A stretch of 64,000 nt of DNA from Profundibacter sp033851955 (lineage in GTDB: Bacteria > Pseudomonadota > Alphaproteobacteria > Rhodobacterales > Rhodobacteraceae). The translations under genes and the position numbers were made by a program. How positions within the stretch are numbered: the first letter of the stretch is position 1; each line of letters opens with the position of its first letter. The DNA is taken from contig JAWSVK010000017.1 of NCBI GenBank assembly GCA_033851955.1, forward strand, positions 1-64,000, in the 5' to 3' direction. The notes below the pieces were generated by a model. It made no database searches. It was not told where the DNA came from and saw nothing but the letters and a program-made list of their open reading frames with translations. Positions 9,358 through 19,633 of the stretch are shown piece after piece.

Positions 9358-10088
9358 GCGGTGGCACCGAAATAGGCGGACTGCACTGCTGGAGCGTCGA
9401 TCACATCACGCGGGATACCGTCAGCAATGATCTGACCACCGGCCATACAGATCAACCGCGAACAACTGTCCATCAGCATCCGCATAATGTGTTCAATCCA
9501 GATGATTGTGACGCCGCGCTCATGAATATTGCGGATCAAAGCGACGAGCTTGTCGCCTTCGGCCTGTGTCAGCCCACCACCTATTTCATCTAACAACAAT
9601 ACCTGCGGGTCAGTCGCCAAAGCACGCGACAATTCCAGCCGTTTGCGATCCAGCAGGCCCAATGTGCTGGCGGCGCGGTTGGCAACAGACGTAAGACCTG
9701 TGTCATTTAACGCCTCCCACGCAGCGGCAATCGGATCACCTACAGGCGTGGCGCGGCCATGGCGTACGGCGACCAAGACATTTTCAAACACCGTCATTCC
9801 AGTGAACGGGCGCGGTACTTGATGGGTACGCCCCAACCCTTGATGGCAACGTGCAGCGGTCGCCAATCGAGTAACGTCCCGTCCCATCAGATGAACCTGC
9901 CCTGCCGTTGGCAGATATGCCCCCGTTAGAAGGTTCATCAGCGTGGTTTTACCGGCCCCATTTGGGCCGAGCACACCAACAATCTCGCCCTGCATCACTC
10001 GCAGATTGATGTTCTCTAAGACTTTGAAAGCCCCAAAGGCCATGCAAAGACCGCTGGATTTCAAAACGAAAGTGTTGGTTGCTGTCAT
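9354..10088 (-). CDS. HAAT importer ATPase (LivG-like)
   Basis: A 244-residue ABC ATPase with Walker A GPNGAGKTT and Walker B VLLLDEIGGGLT. The LivG insertion with the TDPQVLL segment is present. The usual signature LSGGQ is altered: the corresponding stretch reads RKRLELSRALATDPQ, as is common in LivG-type subunits. It lies 11 bases after the binding-protein gene. Energises the same importer as its neighbours. Confidence 0.92.
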   Translation of the reverse strand: MTATNTFVLKSSGLCMAFGAFKVLENINLRVMQGEIVGVLGPNGAGKTTLMNLLTGAYLPTAGQVHLMGRDVTRLATAARCHQGLGRTHQVPRPFTGMTVFENVLVAVRHGRATPVGDPIAAAWEALNDTGLTSVANRAASTLGLLDRKRLELSRALATDPQVLLLDEIGGGLTQAEGDKLVALIRNIHERGVTIIWIEHIMRMLMDSCSRLICMAGGQIIADGIPRDVIDAPAVQSAYFGATA

Positions 10089-10099
10089 GGAAATTGTCC

Positions 10100-11392
10100 T
10101 CAGGCGTTATACGCCCGAAGCTCCCCTGTGATGGGCACATTTGTGTCCGTGGCGTTTTCCGTGATGACGTAATCGAACTGGAAATTCCCAGATTCAGACG
10201 CCTGCCACTGCGTGCCGATGATCGGACCACGAGCGACGTTCTTAACTGGGCCAGAGGTGAAATCAACGACCCCGCCGATGCTATCCGCCGTCAACATTGG
10301 TATCGCCGCGGCAACGGCCTCGCGGTCTTTGGGGTCACTTGCGGCAGACAAGGCAGCCATGGCCACATCGATCGCAGAAAGGCTTGCGCCAAGTTGCTGG
10401 GTCCATTGCTTGCCTGTCGCGGCCTCATATCCGTCGCACAATTGCGCGCCACTAAGGCCCGTTGTAGGCGAAGTGTAAGGAAAGTCACGGTGCCAGTAAG
10501 CGGCGCTCGCCAAGTTGTCACCAAGCCCCCCCAAAGCTTCGATGTCGCTCGGAAACAGCCCTGTTTTGGCGAGTTGAACGATCTTGACTTGGCGGTGCAG
10601 GCCTTGCTGCGCGGCCTGACGCCAGAATGCTGCGAAATCCGGCGGGATTGGGAAAGTGTTGAAAATTTCAATACCCGCCTCGCGGAATGTCGCGATCTGA
10701 CCCGAAAAATCTGTCGTGCCTGTTTCATAGGCACCGGGATCGATGACCTCATAACCCGCCGCAATCAGTTGGGGGGCCAAAACAGCGCGGATCGCGTTAC
10801 CATCCGCATCGTTGGGATACATCACGCCTACTTTTTTGTTGGTCTCGATCAAGTCCCACTGTGAAATGTAGGCCTGATAAAATTCGTCCACACCAAAGCC
10901 GAAATGGTAGGTGTAGTTGAACGGGCTTTCCTCACCGGGAGCAGCGCCACGGCCGAAATACCAGGCCTCCCACGGCATGACGGTTGAAATGCACGGCACC
11001 CCTGCAGCCTCGCAAGCATCCGAAACCGGATTGATGGTTTCAGGCGTGGACACGGCGATGATAAGATCAACCACGTCATTATTGATCAAATCGCGGGCCA
11101 ACTGACCTGCGCGGCTTGGGTCGGACTGTGTGTCACGATTCAGCAGCTCAACTGCGTAACCAGTGCCATTGATCGTTACGCCACCGGCCAAGGCAGTGCG
11201 TGCTTGTTCCAGCACATAGCCGTCAGTTTGGCCAAATCCCGCCAACGGGCCAGACACAGGGCTGATGAACCCGATTTTCAAAATAGCGCCCGATTGCGCG
11301 TAGGCCGCCGAGCGACCCAGTGAGAATGTACCAATCGCAGCCCCAGCGCCCGCCAAAAGGCTGCGGCGTGTCAGTGATGATGTTCGTGTCAT
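10100..11392 (-). CDS. HAAT-type periplasmic substrate-binding protein
   Basis: A 430-residue type I periplasmic binding protein. The N-terminus carries a twin-arginine signal (SLTRRSLLAGAGAA, cleavage near AYAQSG). The mature protein starts with LKIGFISPVSGPLAGFG, typical of Peripla_BP_6 proteins. It catches the substrate for the LivGFHM-like transporter encoded downstream. Tat export is somewhat less common for this class but well known in Rhodobacterales. It follows an aldehyde dehydrogenase gene by 26 bases. Unlike the other three binding-protein genes here, it has no clear stem-loop after it. Confidence 0.93.
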   Translation of the reverse strand: MTRTSSLTRRSLLAGAGAAIGTFSLGRSAAYAQSGAILKIGFISPVSGPLAGFGQTDGYVLEQARTALAGGVTINGTGYAVELLNRDTQSDPSRAGQLARDLINNDVVDLIIAVSTPETINPVSDACEAAGVPCISTVMPWEAWYFGRGAAPGEESPFNYTYHFGFGVDEFYQAYISQWDLIETNKKVGVMYPNDADGNAIRAVLAPQLIAAGYEVIDPGAYETGTTDFSGQIATFREAGIEIFNTFPIPPDFAAFWRQAAQQGLHRQVKIVQLAKTGLFPSDIEALGGLGDNLASAAYWHRDFPYTSPTTGLSGAQLCDGYEAATGKQWTQQLGASLSAIDVAMAALSAASDPKDREAVAAAIPMLTADSIGGVVDFTSGPVKNVARGPIIGTQWQASESGNFQFDYVITENATDTNVPITGELRAYNA

Positions 11393-11418
11393 GTCGTCCT
11401 CCCTAATGCCCCAGAAAA

Positions 11419-12840
11419 TCAGGGGTCTTTATTGCTGGTTATCCAGCGTAATTCTGTGAATTCGTCCAAGGCCCACCGCCCGCCAAAACGTCCATAGCCA
11501 CTGGCCTTAACACCGCCGAACGGCGCGTTCGGATCGTCATCAACGGTGCGTCTGTTGATGTGACAGATGCCGCTGTGAATTTGATTGGCAACGCCGTGCG
11601 CGCGCGCGGTGTCCGAACTGAACACAGACGCCGCCAGGCCATAGTCACTGTCATTTGCGACCGTCACCGCCTCTTGATCCGTGTTGACGCGGGTGACGGA
11701 TAAGATCGGACCAAAGGTTTCTTCGGAGTAAAGCCGCATGTCCGCTTCGACCCGGTCCAACAACGTTGGTTCGAAGAAGGCATCCCGAATCTCACTTCCG
11801 CCAACGAGGCGCGCACCTTTTGACACAGCATCGCTGACCAAACCGGCCAGACGTTCGGCGGCGCCAATACCGATCACAGGCCCGATATCTATCGCGGCGT
11901 CGCTCGGATCACCCATGATCAATGCCTTGCGCAGGTTTTCAATTTTCTGGATCAACACATCCGCTACGCTTTCTTGAACGATCAGGCGCTCCGTGGACAT
12001 GCAGATTTGCCCTTGGTTGAGATAAGCACCGCGCACAGCCGCAGATGCAGCAAGATCAAGGTTCGCATCATCCAGTACCACCATTGGGGCCTGACCACCC
12101 AATTCAAGCAAAGGTCGCTTGAGATGTTTGGCGCACAATTCCGCGATGCGACGTCCAATGCGGGTCGAGCCAGTAAAGTTTACCCGCCGCACCACAGGAT
12201 GTTCGATCAACGCGTCAACGATGCGTTCGCTTTCTTCTTGTGGGCACAAAAATACCTGTACAACGTCCTTAGGAAGCCCAGCTTCCACCACGGCGTCACC
12301 AATCAAGCGGAACGTGGCGGGCGCGACTTCATTGCCCTTTAACAGTACCGTATTGCCACACAACAGCGGCGCTGCGATGGCACGAATGCCCAGAATCAAT
12401 GGTGCGTTCCATGGTGCAATGCCAAGACAAACACCGCACGGCACACGGTGAACCTCGCTTACGATATCGCGCCCTGTCGGAATAGCTTCTGGTCGGCGTA
12501 GCGCTGCGGCTTGCTCCGCTACGTCGCGCAAAATACGCACTGCGAAGGTCACATTGTGTTCGGCCCAATTTCGGGGTGCTCCGATCTCCTTGATCATCAT
12601 TTCGCAAAAAATGTCATTGTTCGCGCTCAGCTGATCTGCAAGCCTTCGCAAATATTGGGCACGAATATCAACCGGCAAGGCTGACCACTGCGGGAACGCC
12701 GCCGCCGCGCGGGACACAAAGCCCAAACTATCAGGCAGATTATGCGTGATCTCACGGCTGACGATCTCGCCCGTCGCGGGATTGGTGCGTTCAATAAGAT
12801 CTGGCCCGTTTGCCATCTTTGCTGAAGTCAAAACTGTCAT
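11419..12840 (-). CDS. aldehyde dehydrogenase, second aromatic-type enzyme
   Basis: A 473-residue aldehyde dehydrogenase with catalytic Cys in NQGQICMSTERL, Glu in LELGGQAPMV and FTGSTRIGR. It shares the GQICMSTER subfamily motif with the enzyme at 4508 and much of the surrounding sequence, so the two look like diverged paralogues serving one pathway. It is the first gene of the minus-strand transcript and is divergent from the AraC regulator, which probably controls it. Confidence 0.92.
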   Translation of the reverse strand: MTVLTSAKMANGPDLIERTNPATGEIVSREITHNLPDSLGFVSRAAAAFPQWSALPVDIRAQYLRRLADQLSANNDIFCEMMIKEIGAPRNWAEHNVTFAVRILRDVAEQAAALRRPEAIPTGRDIVSEVHRVPCGVCLGIAPWNAPLILGIRAIAAPLLCGNTVLLKGNEVAPATFRLIGDAVVEAGLPKDVVQVFLCPQEESERIVDALIEHPVVRRVNFTGSTRIGRRIAELCAKHLKRPLLELGGQAPMVVLDDANLDLAASAAVRGAYLNQGQICMSTERLIVQESVADVLIQKIENLRKALIMGDPSDAAIDIGPVIGIGAAERLAGLVSDAVSKGARLVGGSEIRDAFFEPTLLDRVEADMRLYSEETFGPILSVTRVNTDQEAVTVANDSDYGLAASVFSSDTARAHGVANQIHSGICHINRRTVDDDPNAPFGGVKASGYGRFGGRWALDEFTELRWITSNKDP

Positions 12841-12913
12841 CTAATTCTTAACGGATTTGCACCCGCCCTCCTTCTTTCAGACTAGATTGAATGAATAGTT
12901 ACATGTAATGTTA

Positions 12914-12942
12914 AATTCTGGTCATTAAATGTATAATTCTGG
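12914..12942. promoter_or_regulatory. direct repeat, candidate AraC operator
   Basis: AATTCTGG occurs at 12914-12921 and again at 12935-12942, exactly 21 bases apart, or two helical turns. The surrounding bases also match partly (TTAAATTCTGG and TATAATTCTGG). The pair lies between the divergent aldehyde dehydrogenase and AraC genes, right before the AraC start. Direct repeats at helical spacing are typical binding sites of AraC-family proteins. Confidence 0.5.
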
Positions 12943-12950
12943 GGATTTTG

Positions 12951-13814
12951 ATGCAAAACGCTTATGCAACACTGCAAGAAGAACGCGACGCATTGCATGA
13001 CCGCGCCCTACGGCGACGGTTTCCAGACGGATATGCGACTCTTCTTTTTTTGATCCATGGTACCCTGTTGGTCGGAGAAGATCGCGTAGAGAGAACTGGA
13101 CCAGCGTTGTTCTTTTGGCCCGGCAACCACCATTCCAGGTTGACATTAAAAGCGGGATCAAGCGCGCGCCTTTTGGGGTTGAGCGATACTATAATTCTGG
13201 ATGCAATCGGCGCTCGCTCTGAATCTGTGCATTTGCGGATGTTGGTTGAAACGCCGTTTTCTGCGCTGTTGTCGACAAACCCCCAAGTGCCACAAATCGA
13301 AACCCTATTTGATTGGTTTGCACATGAATTGGATGAACCAGAACGTCGCTCGCCTATGTCGATGTCGGCGTTTCTAAGGCTTCTGTTTATCGCAGCATTG
13401 CGGGTTCACACACCCGAGGAACATTCAGGCAATGCAGAGGCCACAAATGTTTTACGCCAGTTCCGCCACCTTGTTGAGCTTCACTATAAGGATCACTGGA
13501 AAGTGGCCCAGTATACGGAGTCGCTAGGCGTTGAATATGACAGCCTGCACCGTATCTGCAAACGCGATACTGGTCGCTCACCGGCCGAACTATTGCATGA
13601 ACGGATAACCGCAGAAGCCAAAGCGAGATTGGAAAACTCCGGCTCTCCGCTTAAGAAAATCGCGGCTGATTTGGGGTTTGCGGATGCTTCCCACTTTAGC
13701 CATTTTTTCAAGCGTCGGACGGACTTATCGCCCGGTGCGTATCGCGCGGTGGTATCACGCCCTGACAGTGATGATTTACAAGACTTGCGGCGTGGGTTTT
13801 CCGATTGGCCTTAA
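12951..13814 (+). CDS. AraC-family transcriptional regulator
   Basis: About 287 residues with a cupin-like N-terminal sensing half and a C-terminal AraC double helix-turn-helix (roughly residues 180-275). The second HTH contains PLKKIAADLGFADASHFSHFFKRRTDLSPGAYR-type sequence. The ATG at 12951 is preferred over the TTG at 12948 because GGGGA lies 5 bases upstream. It is divergent from the catabolic and transport operon at 3445-12840 and is the obvious candidate activator, responding to the imported aromatic compound or an intermediate. Confidence 0.9.
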   Translation: MQNAYATLQEERDALHDRALRRRFPDGYATLLFLIHGTLLVGEDRVERTGPALFFWPGNHHSRLTLKAGSSARLLGLSDTIILDAIGARSESVHLRMLVETPFSALLSTNPQVPQIETLFDWFAHELDEPERRSPMSMSAFLRLLFIAALRVHTPEEHSGNAEATNVLRQFRHLVELHYKDHWKVAQYTESLGVEYDSLHRICKRDTGRSPAELLHERITAEAKARLENSGSPLKKIAADLGFADASHFSHFFKRRTDLSPGAYRAVVSRPDSDDLQDLRRGFSDWP

Positions 13815-13953
13815 AACCTGGAGCGGCGGGTATTGTCGCCCTATTTCCGTTAAGGAAAAGTAGGGTTAGCCACAGCCCGAAAACAACAATTCCAAACAAG
13901 TCTAACTTCGCCATTCAAATATTTGGCAAGTCGCACAACTCGATTCCATTGGT

Positions 13954-14571
13954 CTAAATTGTTAAACCACCGATTTCCGAAAGTTGTTTGATCACTTCTT
14001 GCAAGCCACTGCCAATTTTGAGGTCACAGAACACGGTCGGCAGCTTTGGGCGCATCATGGTGCTGTCGAGCGCCATAACGTCAAGAGACGCGCCGACGTA
14101 GGGGGCCAAATCCACCTTGTTGATGATCAAAATATCAGACTTTGTAATTGCAGGCCCACCTTTGCGAGGGATTTCCTCGCCTGCCGCAACATCGATCACA
14201 TAGAGCGTGATATCGGCCAATTCAGGGCTGAAGGTTGCGGACAAATTGTCTCCGCCACTTTCGATAAACACGATTTCGACCTCGGGGTGACGCTTGATCA
14301 TTTCAGATACGGCGGCCAGATTGATCGAAGCGTCTTCGCGGATTGCAGTATGCGGACAGCCGCCGGTTTCGACCCCAATAATGCGGTCATTGGGTAAAAC
14401 CTGCATCCGCATCAACGCTTCGGCATCTTCGCGAGTATAAATATCGTTGGTAATCACACCGATGGAAAATGTGTCACCCAAGGCACGGCAAAGCGCCGCC
14501 GTCAGGGTAGTTTTACCAGCGCCAACTGGCCCACCAATGCCGACCCGCAAAGGTCCGTTCGTTGGTCTCAT
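13954..14571 (-). CDS. ureG: urease accessory GTPase UreG
   Basis: A 205-residue SIMIBI GTPase with P-loop GGPVGAGKTTL near the N-terminus, the metal-site CPH motif in ETGGCPHTAIRED, and the NKVDLAP base-recognition motif. With UreF and UreD it forms the complex that uses GTP to load nickel into urease. The start overlaps the ureF stop by 4 bases. It is the last gene of ureDAB-x-CEFG. Confidence 0.96.
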   Translation of the reverse strand: MRPTNGPLRVGIGGPVGAGKTTLTAALCRALGDTFSIGVITNDIYTREDAEALMRMQVLPNDRIIGVETGGCPHTAIREDASINLAAVSEMIKRHPEVEIVFIESGGDNLSATFSPELADITLYVIDVAAGEEIPRKGGPAITKSDILIINKVDLAPYVGASLDVMALDSTMMRPKLPTVFCDLKIGSGLQEVIKQLSEIGGLTI

Positions 14572-15203
14572 GTGCGAAAAATCCTTGCGTATTGGGTTTC
14601 ATGTTTCATCGAAGCGATGTCGCTGATGAATGCCGTTGAAGATAGGTCATCCAAGCTGCCTTCAAGCGCGACATCGCCAATTTCACGACAAAGCGACGTC
14701 AAATCCTTGATCACTCTTTGCCCATCGGTTTGACCTAAAGGGATCAAGCGCATTCCTGCTGCCGCCAAATTGGACACGAAGGCTTGCAGGTACATTTTCA
14801 GGGTCAATTCCAGCGGCAATTCATGCAACCGTGCCGAATGCCCCACGGCGACCGGATAGGTCAGGCTGGGCAGCTCAGTTTTCCAAATGTCGGCAGTGGC
14901 GCGCACGAAGGCCTCACCCTGCAAGACTGTTTCCTTATACCGCTCAGCCGAGGCCGAAAAGGCCCGCGCGATAGCATCAGCCGGGATCGGGTCAGTTGCG
15001 TGATAAGCCGCCACCAAAAATCGCGCATCCGCCATGCCCGCGCCATGCTGCATGACTGTCGCGATCCACGTTTGCATGGTTTCACGGCAGGTCACTTGGC
15101 CGTTCTCCACCGCCCATTCCAACCCATGACTATAGGCAAAACTGCCCACCGGATAGGTTGGTGACAACCATTGCGTCAATGTCAGGATCGCTTCACTGTG
15201 CAT
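14568..15203 (-). CDS. ureF: urease accessory protein UreF
   Basis: About 211 residues from the ATG at 15203. It begins MHSEAILTLTQWLSPTYPVG and has GSFAYSHGLEWAVENG, a UreF hallmark. UreF bridges UreD and UreG during nickel insertion. The frame stays open far upstream into ureE; in-frame ATGs at 15227 and 15233 are alternatives, but 15203 matches the usual family N-terminus and overlaps the ureE stop by only 11 bases. Confidence 0.92.
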   Translation of the reverse strand: MHSEAILTLTQWLSPTYPVGSFAYSHGLEWAVENGQVTCRETMQTWIATVMQHGAGMADARFLVAAYHATDPIPADAIARAFSASAERYKETVLQGEAFVRATADIWKTELPSLTYPVAVGHSARLHELPLELTLKMYLQAFVSNLAAAGMRLIPLGQTDGQRVIKDLTSLCREIGDVALEGSLDDLSSTAFISDIASMKHETQYARIFRT

Positions 15204-15672
15204 GATCGGCGCCGTGTTTGGCAGCATGATCATGCCCATGCGTGCGCCCATGTCCATAGGCCCCGCCCTCGGGTACAAAAGGCTCTGTGATCTCACGAAC
15301 TTGTGCCCCGATCTGGCGCAGCATATCGTGCATAATGTGGTCACGCTGGATCACCAGCCGGTTCGGTTCAATCTGACACGGGGTGTGGCGATTGCCGATG
15401 TGCCACGCTATGCGGGTAAGGTTATCACCGGTAACTTCCAGAAGCGCCTCCTTTGCAGCGATCACTTCGATCAGCATGCCATCGTCTAACTCAAAGGCGT
15501 CTCCGTGGCCCAATGAGGTGGTGTGTTCCAGATCGACCAAAAACCGCATCCCCGTCGTCGTGGTCAGTACCTTGCGCCGCAGAAACCGGGCATCATAGGT
15601 CAAGTTGACGAAATCATCCGCTGTGGACCTATGGCCCGTACGATGAGAAATTTGGCTGAGTGGCAATCCCAT
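15193..15672 (-). CDS. ureE: urease nickel metallochaperone UreE
   Basis: About 159 residues. A UreE N-terminal domain is followed by the metal-binding domain (IAWHIGNRHTPCQIE) and a His-rich tail, YGHGRTHGHDHAAKHGADHA, that binds nickel. It delivers Ni to UreG and the apo-urease complex. ATG at 15672 is used. A TTG at 15684 overlaps the ureC stop as TTGA and is an equally possible coupled start. Confidence 0.92.
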   Translation of the reverse strand: MGLPLSQISHRTGHRSTADDFVNLTYDARFLRRKVLTTTTGMRFLVDLEHTTSLGHGDAFELDDGMLIEVIAAKEALLEVTGDNLTRIAWHIGNRHTPCQIEPNRLVIQRDHIMHDMLRQIGAQVREITEPFVPEGGAYGHGRTHGHDHAAKHGADHAQ

Positions 15673-15680
15673 CGTATCGC

Positions 15681-17416
<1,736 letters not shown>

Positions 17417-17417
<1 letters not shown>

Positions 17418-17791
17418 TAGTTTGTTTCTCCACGTAGCGTTTGGACAATTTCCCACAAATCACCAGTATCAAAAGCAATCCCCAAAACTCCAGACTGCAA
17501 AGTGGCAACTTGTTTGTTTTGATCGATGCTAATTTTCAGCTTTACCCAATTTGCCATGAAATCACCTAAAACATTCCCTCGAACATAAATGTTTTCTGCG
17601 GATTGCTTAAAGCCCTGCAAGGCAAGCTGTTCATGAAGGGTTTCTATCGAGCGGTAAGGAAATGTATATTTGGGAAAGACCGCGATAACAGGCTTCTTTT
17701 GGGACGGCGTACGCGAAGGCAATAATCGATACACAACGCCAAGGCAGACCACAGCAAGGCCCCCAGCAACAATTGCTACAGTCAAATTCAT
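17417..17791 (-). CDS. unknown membrane-anchored protein inside urease operon
   Basis: 124 residues. One N-terminal transmembrane segment (about 3-23, VAIVAGGLAVVCLGVVYRLL) precedes a soluble domain rich in aromatic and basic residues (VFPKYTFPYRSIETLHEQL, ANWVKLKISIDQ). I recognise no family. It fits the operon exactly: it starts on the last base of the ureB stop and ends on the first base of the ureC start, so it is translated and coupled rather than a chance frame. A simple guess is an assembly or membrane-tethering factor, but nothing in the sequence shows that. Confidence 0.75.
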
Positions 17792-18096
17792 TACAGTTCC
17801 CCCATCACTTCGCCGTTAAAGCCAAACACTTTGCGTGCTCCTGATAACGGCACCAACGTCACCTCGCGCCGCTGGCCCGGTTCAAACCGAACCGCCGTGC
17901 CCGCCGCAATATCCAAGCGACAACCACGTGCGGCGTCGCGATCAAACTCCAAAGCCGGATTGCTTTCGGCGAAATGGTAGTGCGAGCCGACCTGCACAGG
18001 GCGGTCCCCTGTGTTGGCGACCATCAGCGTTATCGCTGTACGATCTGGGTTCAGGGTCAAAAAACCGTCAGCTGGGAATATCTCTCCGGGGATCAT
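17791..18096 (-). CDS. ureB: urease beta subunit UreB
   Basis: 101 residues with the conserved start MIPGEIFPADG, the middle motif NTGDRPVQVGSHYHFAE and the ending GARKVFGFNGEVMG. It is a structural subunit that shapes the urease trimer and contacts UreC. The ATG at 18096 matches the family N-terminus; a longer frame to 18135 would overlap ureA. It lies 10 bases after ureA. Confidence 0.96.
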   Translation of the reverse strand: MIPGEIFPADGFLTLNPDRTAITLMVANTGDRPVQVGSHYHFAESNPALEFDRDAARGCRLDIAAGTAVRFEPGQRREVTLVPLSGARKVFGFNGEVMGEL

Positions 18097-18106
18097 CGCG
18101 CGTTCC

Positions 18107-18409
18107 TTATCGAATGGGGTTGTGAACAGTGACAAGTTTGGTGCCGTCCGGAAATGTCGCCTCGACTTGCACCTCGGGGATCATTTCGGACACCCCTTCC
18201 ATGCATTGCTCACGGGTGATGATCTGCGCGCCGGCTTGCATCATATCAGCGACGCTGCGCCCGTCACGCGCGCCTTCAACTACGGCATCCGTGATCAGCG
18301 CAATCGCTTCGGGATGGTTCAACTTGACCCCACGCGCGAGGCGCTTGCGCGCCACTTCGGCGGCCATTGAGATCAACAGTTTGTCTTTTTCGCGGGGGGT
18401 GAGTTGCAT
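18107..18409 (-). CDS. ureA: urease gamma subunit UreA
   Basis: 100 residues, the standard gamma-subunit size, beginning MQLTPREKDKLLISMAAEVA and containing LNHPEAIALITDAVVEGARDG. It packs with UreB and UreC in the urease trimer. It starts one base after the ureD stop and is followed by ureB within 10 bases. Confidence 0.97.
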   Translation of the reverse strand: MQLTPREKDKLLISMAAEVARKRLARGVKLNHPEAIALITDAVVEGARDGRSVADMMQAGAQIITREQCMEGVSEMIPEVQVEATFPDGTKLVTVHNPIR

Positions 18410-18410
18410 A

Positions 18411-19259
18411 TTAGGTCATCCATGATCGGGGAAGGGTGTCGTTGGAAAGCAGCCGCAGTGCGGGCACAAGCGATTGGCGCAATTCAAAGCTGTCACTCGC
18501 AAGAATACGGGTAACCAGCAGATCTGCGCCGATCAGGCTGACCCCTGCGGTTTCGGGCAATAGGGCCCGCATCTGTGCAAGCTTTGCCTCGGCATCTGTG
18601 TCGATGTAAACGATCAACGCCATAGCGCCCGCGTTGGCCGCAATCTGTGGGGCCGCAAGGTGGCCGGCCACCTTGCCGTGCAATTTCACAGCATCTAGGA
18701 ACATCGGCACGCCCTGCCTGCGAATGTCGATCTGGTCGCTGAAATGGATATGCTCAAGCGTCTCGCCCATGGCGGCGCGGCCAAAAACCAACGGTTCGAC
18801 CAACAGCAGGGATGCGCCTTCATTCAGCTCAACTTGCATCCGTCGTTTTAGCGCGCTTGCCTCGAAAAGGATTGTCTCTTGCGGCAACCAATCGAGACGC
18901 GCACCGGAGCCGACGAAAAGGCGATTGTTGACCAAGGCAACCTGATCCGGTTGTGCCCTATAGACCCGTTCGGCGGCCTGTGTGGTCAGGGAGAGGTGGG
19001 TGTTCTCGTCAGCGTTTGCGGTGAGTGCAAATTCATCACCGCCCGTGATGCCGCCCGCTGTGTTGATCATAATCGCTTGCAAGGCTGTGGAATCCGGCCT
19101 CGGAAATAGCGCCTTTAGCGCCCCCGATTGATGCAGGTCCGCAAGCGCCGAGCCCCGAGGTGTGCTTTTCGTTGACAAAGACACAGCGCCTATTGCCCGC
19201 GGCTGAACGGGTGTTTCAGGTGGATTGGATATGGTCGCTGGCACTGTGATTTGAGACAC
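18411..19259 (-). CDS. ureD: urease accessory protein UreD
   Basis: 282 residues of the UreD/UreH scaffold family, with LFPRPDSTALQAIMINTAGG followed by GGDEF-like ITGGDEFAL (here a UreD motif, not a cyclase) and TTQAAERVYR. It binds apo-urease and recruits UreF and UreG. The start is GTG at 19259, with only a weak ribosome site. It is the first gene of the urease operon and faces urtA across 374 bases. Confidence 0.94.
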   Translation of the reverse strand: MSQITVPATISNPPETPVQPRAIGAVSLSTKSTPRGSALADLHQSGALKALFPRPDSTALQAIMINTAGGITGGDEFALTANADENTHLSLTTQAAERVYRAQPDQVALVNNRLFVGSGARLDWLPQETILFEASALKRRMQVELNEGASLLLVEPLVFGRAAMGETLEHIHFSDQIDIRRQGVPMFLDAVKLHGKVAGHLAAPQIAANAGAMALIVYIDTDAEAKLAQMRALLPETAGVSLIGADLLVTRILASDSFELRQSLVPALRLLSNDTLPRSWMT

Positions 19260-19633
19260 TCCATGTATCGAAACCGGTCTGTATATTTACATCACACGCC
19301 AGAATAACTGTCATTGATAACCGAAGCATCAGGCCCATGACATTCACAATTGCCCATTAAATGCGCAGGTCATTCAGCACTTGTCTAAATTTTAAGCAAA
19401 TGAACGTTTCCCAGAAAAGAATGCCGTTCGAATCTGTTAATCCTGTTTCGGCACGTCAAGGTTCACTTGCCGAACCGAGTGCTCTGCTTGCCCGAGGAAG
19501 GTGTGTGACGACCGGACGAATTGAACCCCGAACCAGCCGCCACACGGATTGCAACAACATGTTGCAGGATTGACGTAAGTGGCCTTGTGCGTTTGCGCAA
19601 GGTTTTCTGCCTAAATCCTGCGAGGAGAACAAA
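19260..19633. promoter_or_regulatory. ureD/urtA divergent control region
   Basis: This 374-base stretch should hold both the urease and urea-transport promoters. I see two inverted repeats near urtA: GCAACA-N3-TGTTGC at 19551-19565 and CCTTGTGC / GCGCAAGG at 19583-19602. I looked for a sigma-54 site and found only a wrongly spaced match. A GAGGAG ribosome site precedes urtA. A short frame at 19361-19570 has no protein features and is not called. Confidence 0.5.

Noticed and set aside
13708..13914. Minus-strand frame with a hydrophobic start (AKLDLFGIVVFGLWLTLLF)
   Set aside because: It overlaps the AraC C-terminus by about 100 bases, has no ribosome site, and its second half is antisense of a real gene. 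I would only accept it with expression data.
19583..19602. Sigma-54 promoter before urtA
   Set aside because: A GG...GC pattern exists (TGGCCTTG...TTTGC), but the two elements are 12 rather than 10 bases apart, so it does not fit the -24/-12 consensus.
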